Assembly (NCBI GenBank): GCA_014898415.1
Contig: RCTD01000027.1
Location: 310,001-374,000 of the forward strand
Source: Stromatinia cepivora
Lineage: Eukaryota; Ascomycota; Leotiomycetes; Helotiales; Sclerotiniaceae
Direction of reading: 5' to 3'
DNA: 64,000 nucleotides
The position numbers and the translations under genes were made by a program. The stretch's first letter is position 1. Each line of letters begins with the position of its first letter. Of the stretch, positions 34,840 through 48,865 are shown piece by piece. The notes beneath the pieces are model-generated. The model was not told where the DNA came from. It saw nothing but the letters and a program-made list of their open reading frames with translations, and ran no database searches.

Positions 34840-36084
34840 ATGCGGTCCTTCCTTGCTGCCGCAACGGCACTTCTTTCTTTGGCCAGCTCTTCGCAGGCCA
34901 TTCCTCAAAATAATGGTGGATATGGTGGAGGGTATGGTGGTTATGGAGATCAACAATCATCATCGTCATCATCATCGATAGCTGCTGCTACACCATTTTC
35001 ATCATCATCAACCAGTCCTGTATCCGTCACAGAAGCAGCAGCATTAACAAGCACAGTTGCCTGTAATAATTCACCAGAACTATGTAATCGAAATTATAAC
35101 AACATAACACATATGGGAGCCCACGATTCAGCATTCCTTAGGGACCAATCAACAGGGTTTTCAACATCAGGAAATCAATTCTATAACGTCACAGTCGCTT
35201 TATCCGCAGGTATTCGATTACTTCAAGCACAAGTTCATAACTCGAACGGAACCTTGGAACTATGCCACACATCTTGTCTACTTCTTGATGGAGGTAGTCT
35301 TGAGACCTTCCTCACTGAAATCAAAACCTGGATGGACGCCAATACTAACGAAGTTATCACTCTCATTCTCGTCAATTCCGACGATGAATCAGCTGCTACC
35401 TTCGGATCTGCTTTCTCATCTTCCGGTATTGATACTTACGGCTATACACCCACTTCCACCACCTCACCTATCGCTACTTGGCCTACTCTTCAAACTCTCA
35501 TCACCGCAAACACCAGATTGATTACTTTCATCGCAAGCATTGATTATGATTCCAAATATCCATACCTCCTCCCAGAATTTACATATGTTTTTGAAACGTA
35601 CTTTGGAGTTCTCTCTCTGGATGCATTTAACTGTACCCTGCAACGTCCCACCTCCGTCGATTCCGCCTCAGCCGCCGTTTCATCTAGTTACATGGGTCTC
35701 ATAAATCATTTCGCCGACACGGCTCAGTCATTTGGTATCACGGTCCCAGATGTAGGAAACATCACTACAACAAACTCAGCCTCTACAAATACGACAGGAG
35801 CATTGGGAACTCAGGCAGAGCAATGTAAGAGTGAGTGGGGCATTAAACCAACTTTCATATTGGTAGATTTCTTCAATGTGGGACCCAGTATCGACACAGC
35901 GGATATCATGAATGGAATATATGGAGAAACGACAGGAAGGACAGACGTTAGTACGAGTGTTTTGGCCGCTAGTAGTACTTCCAGTAGTGGTGCTAGCTCG
36001 CTAGGTTTAGGGTTGTGGAAGAATTGGGATTGGATGTGGATCATGATTGGAATGGTTGCAGTGGGGAACTGGGTTTGGTTATGA
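34840..36084 (+). CDS. Secreted PLC-like phosphodiesterase (TIM-barrel), GPI-type
   Basis: An intronless gene of 414 residues. Residues 1-20 form a signal peptide (MRSFLAAATALLSLASSSQA). A Gly/Tyr-rich and Ser-rich linker follows, then the PLC-like barrel. Visible parts: NITHMGAHDSAF with His91 and His95, the usual N-terminal catalytic motif (H-N/G-S/A-H-D-S type); IRLLQAQVH; LELCHTSC; and WMDANTNEVITLILVN. The last 20 residues are hydrophobic and Trp-rich (NWDWMWIMIGMVAVGNWVWL), fitting a GPI or membrane signal. Fungal members of this family are secreted; their substrate is mostly unknown, although bacterial relatives cleave phosphatidylinositol. Confidence 0.88.
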   Translation: MRSFLAAATALLSLASSSQAIPQNNGGYGGGYGGYGDQQSSSSSSSIAAATPFSSSSTSPVSVTEAAALTSTVACNNSPELCNRNYNNITHMGAHDSAFLRDQSTGFSTSGNQFYNVTVALSAGIRLLQAQVHNSNGTLELCHTSCLLLDGGSLETFLTEIKTWMDANTNEVITLILVNSDDESAATFGSAFSSSGIDTYGYTPTSTTSPIATWPTLQTLITANTRLITFIASIDYDSKYPYLLPEFTYVFETYFGVLSLDAFNCTLQRPTSVDSASAAVSSSYMGLINHFADTAQSFGITVPDVGNITTTNSASTNTTGALGTQAEQCKSEWGIKPTFILVDFFNVGPSIDTADIMNGIYGETTGRTDVSTSVLAASSTSSSGASSLGLGLWKNWDWMWIMIGMVAVGNWVWL

Positions 36085-37090
36085 GTGATGTGAAGGGGGA
36101 CGCCCTCACCTTCTTCGTTGGGGGATATTCTTCTATTTATGGAACTATGATTGAAGATTTGCTTTTACATTTACATAGCGATGGCGTTCTGGAAATTTGG
36201 ATCTAGGGAGGCAAAACTGCATTCGCATAAGCGTAGGAAAGCTTGAGAAAAGAGATTACCTATGCATTGGATGGAATATAGAACGAGATGGTAGTTGATT
36301 TTGGAAAGAGCTACGTCTAGACATCACTCAGTTGAAGTAGAAACCCTTGAGTCGTACATTCATGTACACACAATACTCGGACAAGAATTATATTTGTCTC
36401 AAACAATTCTGATATTTATGTACAGTGAAGCATCCACTCATTTTAAACTGGCTTTAATATCTAACATCTCTTCATTCCATCTATATATCAAATATTCAGC
36501 CCATTATCCGTCTCCTTTTTAGATTTTCCGAAAGATAACTTCATGCCAGACATCGTAGAAACTTTAACCAATCACCAATCTCAAACCGACCCACTTAGAG
36601 CTGGTAATAATTTAATGAACCTCACTTCATGTATGCCCTACAACTGACATCACCGACAAAACATCCCACATGCATTTGGCTTTCATGATTTATCAATCCA
36701 AATGATTAAATATAATTGCAACTACTATAGACAGGTCCCGATCTACTCCCTTATACGGATGATGAAATAGCAGCGATAACCAACCTGTACATCTTGCTCA
36801 TAGGTATGCTTACGACTAGATATCGCTCAATTGAAGCTAAGAGACCTTTCTCTTCTTCACTCTATGTCACAAATCGACCTCAAATATTCTAGGAAATATG
36901 TGAGCCATCATATATAAGAGTCAAGGCCTTAATGTAATCATTGAATAGTTATCACAAGCAATCGATGAGTCATTTTGTTCATAACTAGGTAAGTAAGATC
37001 AAACGCGGTAGCATAGTTAAGTATTCAACTCCTTCTCAATTTCTTGTCATTCTTATCCTTCATTCCCAATAACCCCCCAGACCTACAACC
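36085..37090. other. Intergenic region
   Basis: About 1 kb between tandem genes; AT-rich with no recognisable gene or repeat. The last 60 bases before 37091 are probably the leader of the GNAT gene. Confidence 0.6.
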
Positions 37091-37896
37091 ATGACCATAC
37101 TACCCAGCAAACCCTCTCCCAAGTTCTCAAAAGTCGATCTCATCCCCTGGGACCCAGACTCCCCATCCCACATCGAGAGACTATTTAATCAACGAGTAGC
37201 CTACACATGGAATTCAGATTATGTAGAATCATGGCGGGGAAAACAGAGACAGGGCGCTATTATTCTTCAATGGATTGTACGTATCCCATAACCCATATTC
37301 CATCATCCATCGAAACACATCTAATATTACCCTAATAGGTCCTCCCGATTAGCTCCCCCACTCGCGATGAGCTTCATAACCTTCATATAATGCGCTATCC
37401 GCTAGAAGCGGAGTCTTTAATTGATTCAGCTACCACTTTCAATGCACTGCCTCGTGCTCCTCCCTCTCCACCTCACTCTTTCCTACCTATCGGTCACATA
37501 GCCCTCGAAGTGCAACCATCCTCCCCGCCTTCCTCCCCCACTACCACTACCACTCCACTCCTCCCCACCTACAAAATCTCCGGCCTCTACACCTCCAGCG
37601 CCCTGCGCGGCCACGGTCTGGGCCGCGCAGCCATGGATACAATCGAAACCCTCGCATGCTCTCCCCGTATCTCCGCCCAAAAACTCATTCTAGAAGTTAT
37701 AGCAAATGAATACCCTGGGAAAGAGGAACGAAGAATTGCGTTGAAGGCTGAGGAGCTGCAGGTTGAGAGAGAGGATTGGTATGTTAGGAGGGGGTATAGG
37801 ATTGTGGGGTTCAGGGATGGGATGTGGCCCGAGAGGGATGAGATGGGACGGGTATGGACGGCGAGGTGTTTGTTTATGGAGAAGATTATCAAGTAG
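37091..37896 (+). CDS. GNAT-family N-acetyltransferase
   Basis: Exons 37091-37276 and 37339-37896 with a 62-nt GTACGT...TAATAG intron give 247 residues; the phase-0 join reads IILQWIVLPISSPTR. The GNAT signature is present: a beta strand (YKISGLYTSSALRGHGLGRA) with the acetyl-CoA-binding R-G-H-G-L-G at about residue 150, then LILEVIANEYP, and a final WYVRRGYRIVGF typical of motif B. The N-terminal FNQRVAYTWNSDYVESWRGK resembles uncharacterised fungal acetyltransferases. The acceptor substrate is unknown. Confidence 0.85.
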
Positions 37897-39602
37897 TTGG
37901 GAGCCGGGATGGGATGGGGGAGGGGGAGAAGTATGGGGGTATGATGTATATAGAGTTTGGATAGTGGATAGTGGATAGTGGATGCGGATAGAAGTGCTGA
38001 AAGTGATGAATATAAAAAGCAAGCTACTAAGGAGCGTACAGGTAAATAGATATAAGATCTTACTCCAATCACATACAAGACTTCGAAACTACAATCCCTC
38101 CTCTGCTGCATATCTGCAAAATTATCATGGCAGAATATCCCATTTTCGAATTTTAATCTTTCGTTATATATCTGAGAAATTGCCATGGTAGTAAATGACA
38201 TAATTTTGGACTTTTGTTGCATATCTCCTGTTCCATGACGAAATTGAAAAGGTTTGGAGGGAGGTTTTGTTGCATGACTGAAATATCACTATGACGAAAG
38301 GGAGTTGTTATTTATTTCATGCCTTTACTGTAAGACTTACAACCTACTATAACCCTTTCATCATGAAACATCCATCCCTTTACTCCCGAAAACCCCCATT
38401 TGCACGAATTGAAGGTCGCAATGCTAATCTTTCATACTGTTGTGTACCTAGTAGATTAAACATGTTGCCAGTAAGAGAAAGCAGAAGATCGAATTTCAAT
38501 AAGGAAAGCTTGATTAAAGATCAAAGGAGCTCGCAGATGGTAGAATCATGTTGTGGTAGGTACTAGGTATCGTCAGAGCTAAAAATAGAGATGAACTTGC
38601 TCCGGTTATACATTAATCCGATAGAACCTCAAATCGGCTGCAATCTCCTTCGACATTTATCAAAAGCTTACACCCCAACAAGCCATTTCTAGCCATCGTT
38701 ATTCTGGTAACACAATTATTGGAGTAATCAACTATCCCGAGGAACCAAGTGTAAAGACTGAATCCTTTCGCGAATGCATTCCTTCCCGTCTTCCAGTTCA
38801 TGCAAGCAAACAGTCTGTCCACTATTCTTTGCATTTACGAACACACACTCACGGTAAACGAGGGATCCTCCAAAATGCCTTTCTAGATACCTCTAGATCT
38901 ACGTCATTATCAATTCCAGCTTCCCGCAAAATATATGCCATATCTGGACAATATAAAAGCTTTTTCCTTCGGTCGAGTTTGTGGTCATTGTTGACCCTTA
39001 GCCTCGATATCACAAATCCATTAAGAAAAGGAAAAACTATTGAATGCACAAGGGAATTTCTATTTTCTTCTCCGGACTATTGATTATTAGATGTAATCAA
39101 TATACATTACTTCAACTGCAGCCTCAAAGTAGCTCTTTGGGGAAGTGGTAAGCACACCAAGTAAATTTTATCATCTGTCATAGGTAAGCCTTACAGATTG
39201 TCCCTCTACAAACTTCTGCATACATTTTAGCCTAATGGTTCTTCAACTTTTTACATATATCTGACGTGCATCCACTGTGCCTATAACATTTCTAGAATTT
39301 TTCGTGTGTTATCCCGCTCTATTTACTCTATTATTGGGCATAAAGCTTATAATTGTGCGCCGAACCGCAGCGAAGCGCTTAACCGATCTTCATGGAGGGG
39401 TTGCTTTTAAGGAGCCGGTGGGATGATATCTAAAGAGGCTCAGCCAGTTTTGAAAATATGTTTGATGTTTTTCTTCTCTGTTGTATTGTTTCCTTCAAGT
39501 AATGCTCACCTTACTTCTATCTTTCTTGTATGTATTTTCAAATTTTGATCTTGTTTATTCACCGTTCGGTTCTTTCGATTGAGAATTTCGTCGAGAGATA
39601 TC
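37897..39602. other. Intergenic region
   Basis: About 1.7 kb. No gene called. Two adjacent minus-strand frames (39049-38849 and 38834-38613) have mixed amino-acid composition and could be a decayed gene, but no family is recognised. A CGCAGCGAAGCG motif near 39366 recalls the dispersed GC-rich element but is too short to assign. Confidence 0.5.
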
Positions 39603-40813
39603 ATGGTCTATATCGAGTCCGGAGTTTCAAATCTATCATATTCTACCCTTGGCTGTGGCAGGAGGGATTCTCCAACGTTTATCGATGATTCCCTTACTCC
39701 CATATCTAGAATTGGAATTGCTATTCCATATCCAATTTTACAACGAACATTTCTTTTAGATCCTACACCTCCACAAAGTCCGGTGAGACCAAAATTCAAA
39801 TGTCCCTCATTTGCCCCTTCATCAACAACACAAGAACAATACAATCTTATAACATTCGATCAACTTCCGAAATGGAGTCAAGATAATCCTCATATCCAAT
39901 CCGGATATCGACCGATTTCCCATTCTACTTCCACTTGTCTTCATCCCTGTTTTCAAATCCATAATGAAGCTTTCAACATTTGGTCTCATTTCATTCCTTG
40001 TATCTTCTTCATTATTCTCGAAGGTGCAATGATATGTTATCTCAATACTCGATATCCCAATGCTACAACTAAAGATCATATCATTTTCGCATTTTTCATT
40101 TTCTGCGCAGCCATATGTTTGGGCATCTCAACAATTTTCCACTCTGTCATCTCTCATTCTCGAAAAACTCGCGATCTCTGGTTAAAACTCGATTATGTGG
40201 ATATTATTTTCTTAATCGTTGGGTGTTTCATTTCCGCTGTATATATGTCTTTCTTCTGTCATCCAACTTTACAATATGCTTATTGGGGAATGGTGAGTCA
40301 TTGTCAATCTTTCTCTTCTAATCTTTCTTTACTCATCAAATATTAGATACTGGCAATGTCAAGCACGGCATTAGTTTTTCTTGTTCTCCCAGCTTTTCAA
40401 GATCATCAATCGCGTTCTTTTCGTGTAACGGCTTTTTGTGCAACAGGTGTTTCAGCCCTCATACCCTTCGTTCATGCAATTATGCAATTTGGATAAGAAA
40501 AGACGATGAATCAATCGGGGATGCCATATTATTTTGCAGAAGCTTTATTACTATTAATCGGAGTTGTTTGTTTTACTGTATGTCCATCTCTTCCTCCCAA
40601 TCTAATCAATGTTTCAGGTTTCCGAGGAAAACTAAATTAGAATAGAAACGATGGCCCGAATCGTGGATACCTGGCTATTTCGATCTCCTCGGTAATTCAC
40701 ATCAGATATTTCATCTCTTGGTTGTTTTGGCTCTGGCGTTACACTTAATGGGTCTTTTACAGGCGTTTGATTTTAATTATGGGGAAGGGGATTGTGGGGG
40801 AATTGGTTCATAA
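39603..40813 (+). pseudogene. PAQR/haemolysin-III family heptahelical protein, interrupted by an in-frame stop
   Basis: Exons 39603-40292, 40347-40577 and 40646-40813 join in phase and would give 362 codons, but codon 279 is TAA (40494-40496), between FVHAIMQFG and EKTMNQSGMPYYF. Family motifs occur on both sides: SGYRPISHS, HNEAFNIWSHF, ISTIFHSVISHS and LDYVDI before, and WIPGYFDLLGNSHQIFHL after. The predicted product would stop at 278 residues and lose the last membrane segments and the conserved C-terminal His motif. PAQR proteins include adiponectin/progestin receptors and yeast Izh proteins, linked to lipid and zinc homeostasis. No GT-AG intron can remove the stop. A sequencing error, strain-specific nonsense mutation or pseudogene are all possible. 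Confidence 0.75.
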
Positions 40814-43273
40814 ATTTGGTATATAGTTTATGGATTGGTTTGAAGGGGGAGGGGTTGGTGTATATATTTGGTGATGTGGCTTTGGATTGTGTTTATGAGT
40901 TTATGTGTTTGATAGTAATGTTGTTAATGTTGATAATGGGTTCATGAGGAAGGAAGACGTGGAAATTGGATTTTGGATATGGGAATGGGACAGGAAGAAA
41001 TGGATAAGATACGGGATGGGAGTGAATTGAAGTTTTGGGGTGGATGTATATATATTGATCTGAGAGGAAAGAGGGAGGATATATATCGGCGAAAAATGTT
41101 GTTTTATAAGATGAGGATGGGGATGGCATATAGAACCCAAATATCCAAATATTTTCCATCTGATACATAAATCAATACAATACGATGATCTCATAGCATA
41201 TATGTTCAATCCTTCAACCTAGCAAATCTCAGCCGATTATTTATATACGCAGTAACGATTTGAGAAAAACATACTGTTAATCTCAAATCTTAATCTTTCC
41301 ATTATTCTATTCTTAATCGTATCTTCTATCCATCTCATTTAAAAACCCCGGAACCCAATACCAACATACATACGAGTACAAGTAATCCCAAGAACGAACA
41401 TCATTTCGATTTTCTCCAACATCTATATCATAAGTGTATACCGCTAACGGAAGTATATTCCCCGCGGGGTACAGATTGATAATCTAATTTATGTAAATAA
41501 GTAAGTCTTTATTTTCCAACCACGGATCCGAATATAGAATATAGATTTTCCTTCCTTCCGTTGATTCCGTAGACCGGCTGTTGTAACTTGTTGTTCCGTA
41601 ATGAAATGTAATGAAATGAGGCTATGAGTTACGTACCGGTAATGAATGTGTTTTGGCAAAATAAAATGTGTAAATTGAATAACTCCGTAAAGTCATGCCA
41701 CGTTTTCATTATGTGTTGGGTTCGTTAAACTTATGTTGTGTTATGTTGTATTGTATTGTGTGGTGTTGTGTTTTGAGATAGTTGGGTTTTTAAGTGCAGG
41801 ATCTCTGTATCGATATTATGGAATGAAACACGAAGAGGAGGAATTTAAAGAGTTGTGGTACTTATTACGTGCTTGTTTAACGTTCAATTACATTGGGATA
41901 CATGCATGTATGCATGTATGTATGTATGTATGTATGTATGTATGTATGTATGTATGTATGTATGTATGTATGTATGTATGTATGTATGTATGTATGTATG
42001 TATGTATGTATGTATGTATGTATGTATGTACTCCGTATGTATGGACACAAATTGGGCGCGGAGAAACTTCGTATTCATATGTTTTGGATGGTTCGATTAC
42101 CGTTCTAGAAAATATAACGATAAGGCTACCATACATTTCACAGTGTACATGCATGCATATATGAAGGGTGATTCAGAGAGGGGTAAGTAAGTACCTAGCT
42201 GAGGTACAGAGCAAGGACCAAAACGCCTTACGCCTTAAGCCTTAAGATATCACGAACCAATCTCTCCACTAACCATTTAACTAAAGATTTGGAATAAAAC
42301 TCCCCATGATCAATTAATCATCCATTACCAGTATATCATCATTTTATATGTATCACCACCAATACAAAACTTCAGGTCATTCCCATCATTCCATCAGCAA
42401 ATTACGTAACTATTCTCGTTTTGCCTCCGATCCTAATTCATATCCCCTCCTCTCGCCCTATGGCCAAGAACTACAAGTAAAGTTGAGTTACATCTCATAA
42501 CACAAATACCGTACATCCTAACTCTCAACCCCGGATTTTCAAATATCATATCATGCCATATCACACCATGCTGTATCTTTTTCATCAGGGGATAGATATC
42601 TTATCCATCCAAGCGACACACGTGCCAAATACCACCCACACCTATAGAACTACCACCTATTACTCTCTCCCTCCACAGCCAACTCCGCAGCTGAAAAAAA
42701 GAACCCCCTGATCTAGATTTCTTGGCTTCGAACCCTGAAATTCCTTACTGATAATATCGATATCACACAACGTAACACAACAACACGCACATGTTATCCA
42801 AGTGCTTCAAGACACATACACAATTAGCTAAGAAATAAGGACAACAGATATTCACTGAGGGATGATAGCCAATTCTTTCTTCTGGGGCAAGATTTGCCTC
42901 TGGATTGAAAGAGGTATGCATGTATGCTTATGGAAGATCCGGTTGCACATGTGTGACTAACCAATGGATGAGGTGTAAGGATGGGCTTTTCTGTATTATG
43001 ACATATTTATATATATATGTTATACTCGATACTCGATATCTTTGAAAACATGAATGAAACTTCTTTGTGATAGGTGATATTATATTTTATATACCTACAT
43101 ATCTACCTACCTAGTGGTATTAATTTATTTTATTTGAATATCTTGTTATATCAATTGCAATTCATTTTCCGAATTTTGAGGTTGAGGTTAATTGTTGGTC
43201 TTGATATTGAGTATTCAAGCATACATACACACATACATACATAAGGAGAGAAGCCTAAGTACCCAAATACATT
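40814..43273. other. Intergenic region
   Basis: About 2.5 kb. It carries a TATG tetranucleotide run (41912-42029) and otherwise AT-rich DNA. No gene is seen. Confidence 0.6.
41912..42029. repeat. (TATG)n microsatellite
   Basis: About 29 uninterrupted copies are seen directly. It produces Met-Tyr-Val-Cys open frames on both strands, which are not genes. Confidence 0.97.
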
Positions 43274-43608
43274 ATGGCGAAATCATCATCTCCATCCTCA
43301 TCAGTATCCAAATCAAAATCCCACATACAACCATCACCCTCACCATCATCCTCAAGGTATTTCCTCCCCTTATCTCCTCCCTATCCCTTCATCTTCCCCC
43401 TCAATAAACCACAACTAACCCCCCCAGCACCCACAAAATCCTCTCAACACTCCTCTTCCCCACCCCACAAAAACATCACACCATTGGACGGGGTACACCC
43501 GGTCAAGGTATTACGCCTTGGATGAACAGTGGTGATCTACGGATTTTGGGGGGTAGAAGAGGAAAATTGGATCAGGTGGATCCGGAGAGTTTGACGAGTT
43601 TTTGTTGA
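43274..43608 (+). CDS. Small hypothetical protein
   Basis: Exons 43274-43356 and 43428-43608, with a 71-nt GTATTT...CCCAG intron, give 87 residues. Reading straight through the intron gives a Pro/Ser-rich frame that ends early. Splicing gives a protein of ordinary composition: a Ser/Pro/Lys-rich first half, then KILSTLLFPTPQKHHTIGRG, TPWMNSGDLRILGGRRGKLD and a final ESLTSFC. I do not recognise it. Support is the balanced composition after the join and a clear pyrimidine-rich acceptor. A signal peptide or transmembrane helix is not evident. Confidence 0.45.
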
Positions 43609-44910
<1,302 letters not shown>

Positions 44911-47304
44911 CTACAAAAGAGCATCATCCCCTCTATCCCCAAGAATCTTCGCCCTCAACATTTCACTCTGACCCGCCACCTCCTCACTCCCCACCGTAGC
45001 CAAATACCTCTTAAAATTATCACTCATCTCCACCACCTTCTCAAAATGATCCTGTCTCAACTCCACCTCCAATTTCCCCTCTTTCCCATCACCACCCTCC
45101 CTCTTAATCTCCGCTTCATATTCCGCCAACGCAACCGCCGTCTGAAAAGCATTTCGTATCTCTCGTCCATTCCACTCAATATCTTTCAATACGTCATCGG
45201 AGAGAATATACCGTTTCGCTGCACTCTTAATAGTAATTTCATCCGCGCGTTCTTTTTCCAGTTTCTGGAAAAATTGAAGCCAGATTCTCTTGCGGCCTTC
45301 GTTGTCCAATGGTCGATATCCAATATACACGTGGATTCGACTGAAGAACGCAGGATCGAAATGGCCCACGCGGTTGGTGGTTAGGAATAAAATACCGCGG
45401 TAATATTCCATCGCGCGGAGGAACACGGATACGAGACCATTGCGTGTCAGTTCGGAGACTTCTCGTCGCTCGAGATATACATCTGCTTCGTCGATTAACA
45501 TGACGGCGCCCCAGATCTCGGCGAGTTTAAACCATTTGCTGAGGGATTCTTCGACGCGGAATTCGTCGGTTCCGATGTCTCCGCATGTGAGGGATAGAAG
45601 GGGTCGTGATGTGAATTCGGCTACGCATTCTGCTGTGTAGGTTTTTCCTGCACCGGGAGGACCATGCAATAGGAAGATTTGACCTTCGCCTTTGTTGGGG
45701 ATAGGATCGGCGGACCAGGTCATCTCGCTCTTGCCGGCTTTTTTGGATGATGTATATTTATGCACGAGTGCTTTGATCATTTCCTGTTTTTCGTTTGGTA
45801 GGACCAGATTCTCGATAGCTGAAGTGTAAAATTTGGGGGGTTGACAGCAATCGACGTCGAGAGCTTGCCATTTCTTAGACTTGAGATCGAAACCCATGAT
45901 ACGACGAGGACATAAAAAGTACTTATGACGAGAAACATTTCCATCTGCGTCGGTTTCGGCAAGGGAAGGAGTTTCGCGAGGTTCAATGTTCTCGTATTTA
46001 CCCCAGCGAGTATTGGCAGATGCAGCGAGACGCTTGGAATTACAATCCGAACAACTGCAATTATAGTGCAAGTCTGCCAAGATACCCGAATCATCATCAT
46101 CGATACCGAGAACCGGAGCTGGATGTTTCTGCGTTTCCTGCCAGTCGGCGTACGTGTAAAAAGCACTTTGATCAACCACCACACGGCCTTCGTGGAAACG
46201 TTTGGGCTTTTGCTCAACGGGCATGCTGAACCCTCTATAATCCATTTGTTTGCCCATCAACATGCTGTAGAATTTCTCGCCACGATCTTCAAGTTGTGTT
46301 CGTGGAGAGAGGATGGGATTTCTATCAATGTAATGCGCGGGAACGACTTTCAATGATGTAATCTCGCGCTCGCCTTCAAAAGGTGCAATGGTCACATCGT
46401 GAGATCGACGTCCGACGAATCGGCCATCGAAATCAAGATACCACATTTTAACTTTGAGAGGAGATGGCTGACCTGGTCTAGTATTCTCGGTTGAGGTTTC
46501 ACAACCTTGGAGAACGAAACCAGCGCGTTGTTCGTCAAATTGAGCGTAGACATCCATTCCGGGCTTGAAAAGCATCCATAACATCTCGAATGTTACGACT
46601 GGATTGGCTCTCGCATGTCTGTCATCCTCCAACTTTAACTTATCCTCAAAGTTATCCTCGAGATACTTTTGAAGGACACTGATATGGTGAGCAGCTTCTG
46701 CATCATCACAATTCTCTTTGTATTCTTGAAGTTCTTTTCGGTAGTGAACAAGAATGCCATAAGGTTCCTTGATCGAGATGGTGTCTCCGAGTAAAGATTG
46801 TCCTGGGTAATATTCGACCAGAGATCTCAAGGCCTTCATGATATGTGGAGAATGAATGATGAGTTCTTTCTCTTCCATAGATCGTTCATCGAAATCATTC
46901 TCATCTCTCATCTCTGATGATATCGCATTGTCATCATCCTTATCCTTCTTTCCCTTCTTCTTGCCATAAATGGTAGGGAACCAAATAGTGACACTGTATA
47001 GGACTTCTAGAATTGGTATCTCTGAATCACGATATCTTGAAGATGTTAGTATTTGGTTAGGAAAAGACTGACGGTGATTCACTTACGTGGTCTTCTTCAA
47101 CTTATATGGTGCTGCCAACTCCTTTGTTCCTTTGATCTCACCACCTACATCCTTATACTGGACTTTGTATAAAATCTCTGGACATTTGATATCTTCATCC
47201 TTGCCGGCATCACTTGATGCCTGAGTGGGAGTGGTGGCATCTTTTTCGGCTTTAACGACGACATATTGTTCGCCGTCCTTACCTGGGGTCTCGTTGGTAT
47301 GCAT
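44911..47304 (-). CDS. AAA+ ATPase family protein (fungal DUF7025-type)
   Basis: Exons (complement) 47304-47087 and 47035-44911, with a 51-nt GTAAGT...TTCAAG intron, give 780 residues; the join reads LKKTTYRDSEIPILEVLY. The N-terminal half matches the domain found before many fungal AAA ATPases (MLWMLFKPGMDVYA, VKMWYLDFDGRFVG, EITSLKVVPAHYIDRNP). The AAA core follows: Walker A HGPPGAGKTYTAE at about residue 530, Walker B VMLIDEADVYLERRE at about 586, then sensor-like LFLTTNRVGHFDPAFFSRIH. Such ATPases unfold or remodel proteins using ATP, but this expanded fungal family has no assigned substrate. There is no signal peptide, so a cytosolic location is inferred. It is convergent with the small hypothetical gene. 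Confidence 0.88.
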
Positions 47305-48865
47305 GATTGAGAGTATGGTGAAGAAGGAAGAAGTAATATGATTTTGGTAAGAGGAAGAAGAGGATGAAGAAGGAGGGAAGAAAGGATGGGAAACGATATG
47401 AAGATTTGAAATAAATGAGAACTAGAAACAAGTATATAAATATTCCAATCTAGACAGCTCACGAAACGAGGATAAAGGAGATATAGAAATTTGGTGGAAC
47501 TTTGATCACATTTGTGGAGTACAACGAATGGTAGCATAGGCAACACTCGCCGCAGCAGTCAGCCTGCAGATCAACACGACACCAAACTTCTCCCATTCGT
47601 TAGAGATAGCAATACATTGCCGATACACTCTACTGCCCTATCCCGCATGAATCCTCTGACTCACCATGTTGTAGATGCATACTCTAGAGTCTAGGCAAAA
47701 GGTAAACGTTTTGATCAGTATGAGTGAAGACGTAAATGTGGAGGTCTCTTTATATGCAACTAGTAGCCCTAGATATTTGTAATGACGTTTGATTGGCTAA
47801 AACTTGTTTGGCGAGACAGATTGGTGGATAAGTAGCTAGGATCCCCGCCATAAGCTCACACAGCTGAATATTTACGTGGGGTACTTACGGAGTACTGTAA
47901 GGTTAAGGTTATGTGGCTCCAAATCCTTCATGATGAGTACATCCGGTCAGGTCAGTGGTAGGTAGAATTACGAGGAGAAACCGGGGCTGTGTTAAATCTT
48001 GGAGTAATGTAATGTATAGCAGCATGAACTGGCAAAGAAAAATTACCTTTCGATCACAATAAATGAATGAATGAATGATATATATAAAACATTTTTTGGT
48101 GATACATATTGAACAATTCATCATCCGAAAAGCAATCAAATTTTCGATCCAAATTTTAGAGAGAACTCGATGCGCTCACTCCTCTTGTGAATAAAGACAG
48201 TTGATAAAGAATATCTAGCTTCGACCTTTCAAACAATCCACACATTACCGCAACAGGAGATGTTTTCCACCAAATTTCCGTGTTGTGAGTCTGCAGAAAA
48301 GCCTCTGTTCGACACAGAGATTTGCATAACATACATCCAGATCAGTTTCGCTGGTTCCACTGGCTCCTGTTTCTGTTCCACTTTAATATCCATATTGATC
48401 TGCGCCCATTTGGCGTTTGAAATGCCACACGACACTAATAGATCTAAGATTGAGTTGTATGTCTGAGATGTTCCTGTTCTGTAGTGATAGAGGGTATTGG
48501 TAGAGGGTATTGATCTAGAAATTCGTTGTAGATATGTAGTAGATTTATTTCATTTAGGAGTATATTCCATAGAGTCATGTTTTGATTTACTTCACAATTT
48601 TGGATGGATGGATAAGCAAGAAGTTTTACAGTTTTAAATGCATCTCAACAGCTCAAACGACAAATGACAAATAACAATATCAGCTCCATTATATCGCATC
48701 ACTCACTCACACACTGACTCGCAGCAAATTCCAATATTTCACCCCCGAAAAAATAATCATCAATTCGCCTATCGCTCTAAAACCTGAAAACTACCTGCAT
48801 CATGCAATATCATGCAATGTACTCTTTTTCACGCAGAAGACCACACAGACACTCACGCCACATCT
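47305..48865. other. Intergenic region
   Basis: About 1.6 kb upstream of the AAA ATPase and downstream of coronin. AT-rich, no gene or notable repeat apart from short TGAA and TA runs near 48061-48088. Confidence 0.6.

Noticed and set aside
38613..39083. Adjacent minus-strand frames that might be exons of a decayed gene
   Set aside because: Mixed composition, but no family motif and no convincing splice sites join them.
41733..42190. Overlapping open frames of Met-Tyr-Val-Cys and Ile-His-Thr-Tyr repeats on both strands
   Set aside because: They are translations of the (TATG)n microsatellite, open in every frame with no other content.
45925..46356. 143-residue plus-strand frame
   Set aside because: Antisense to the AAA ATPase coding exon.
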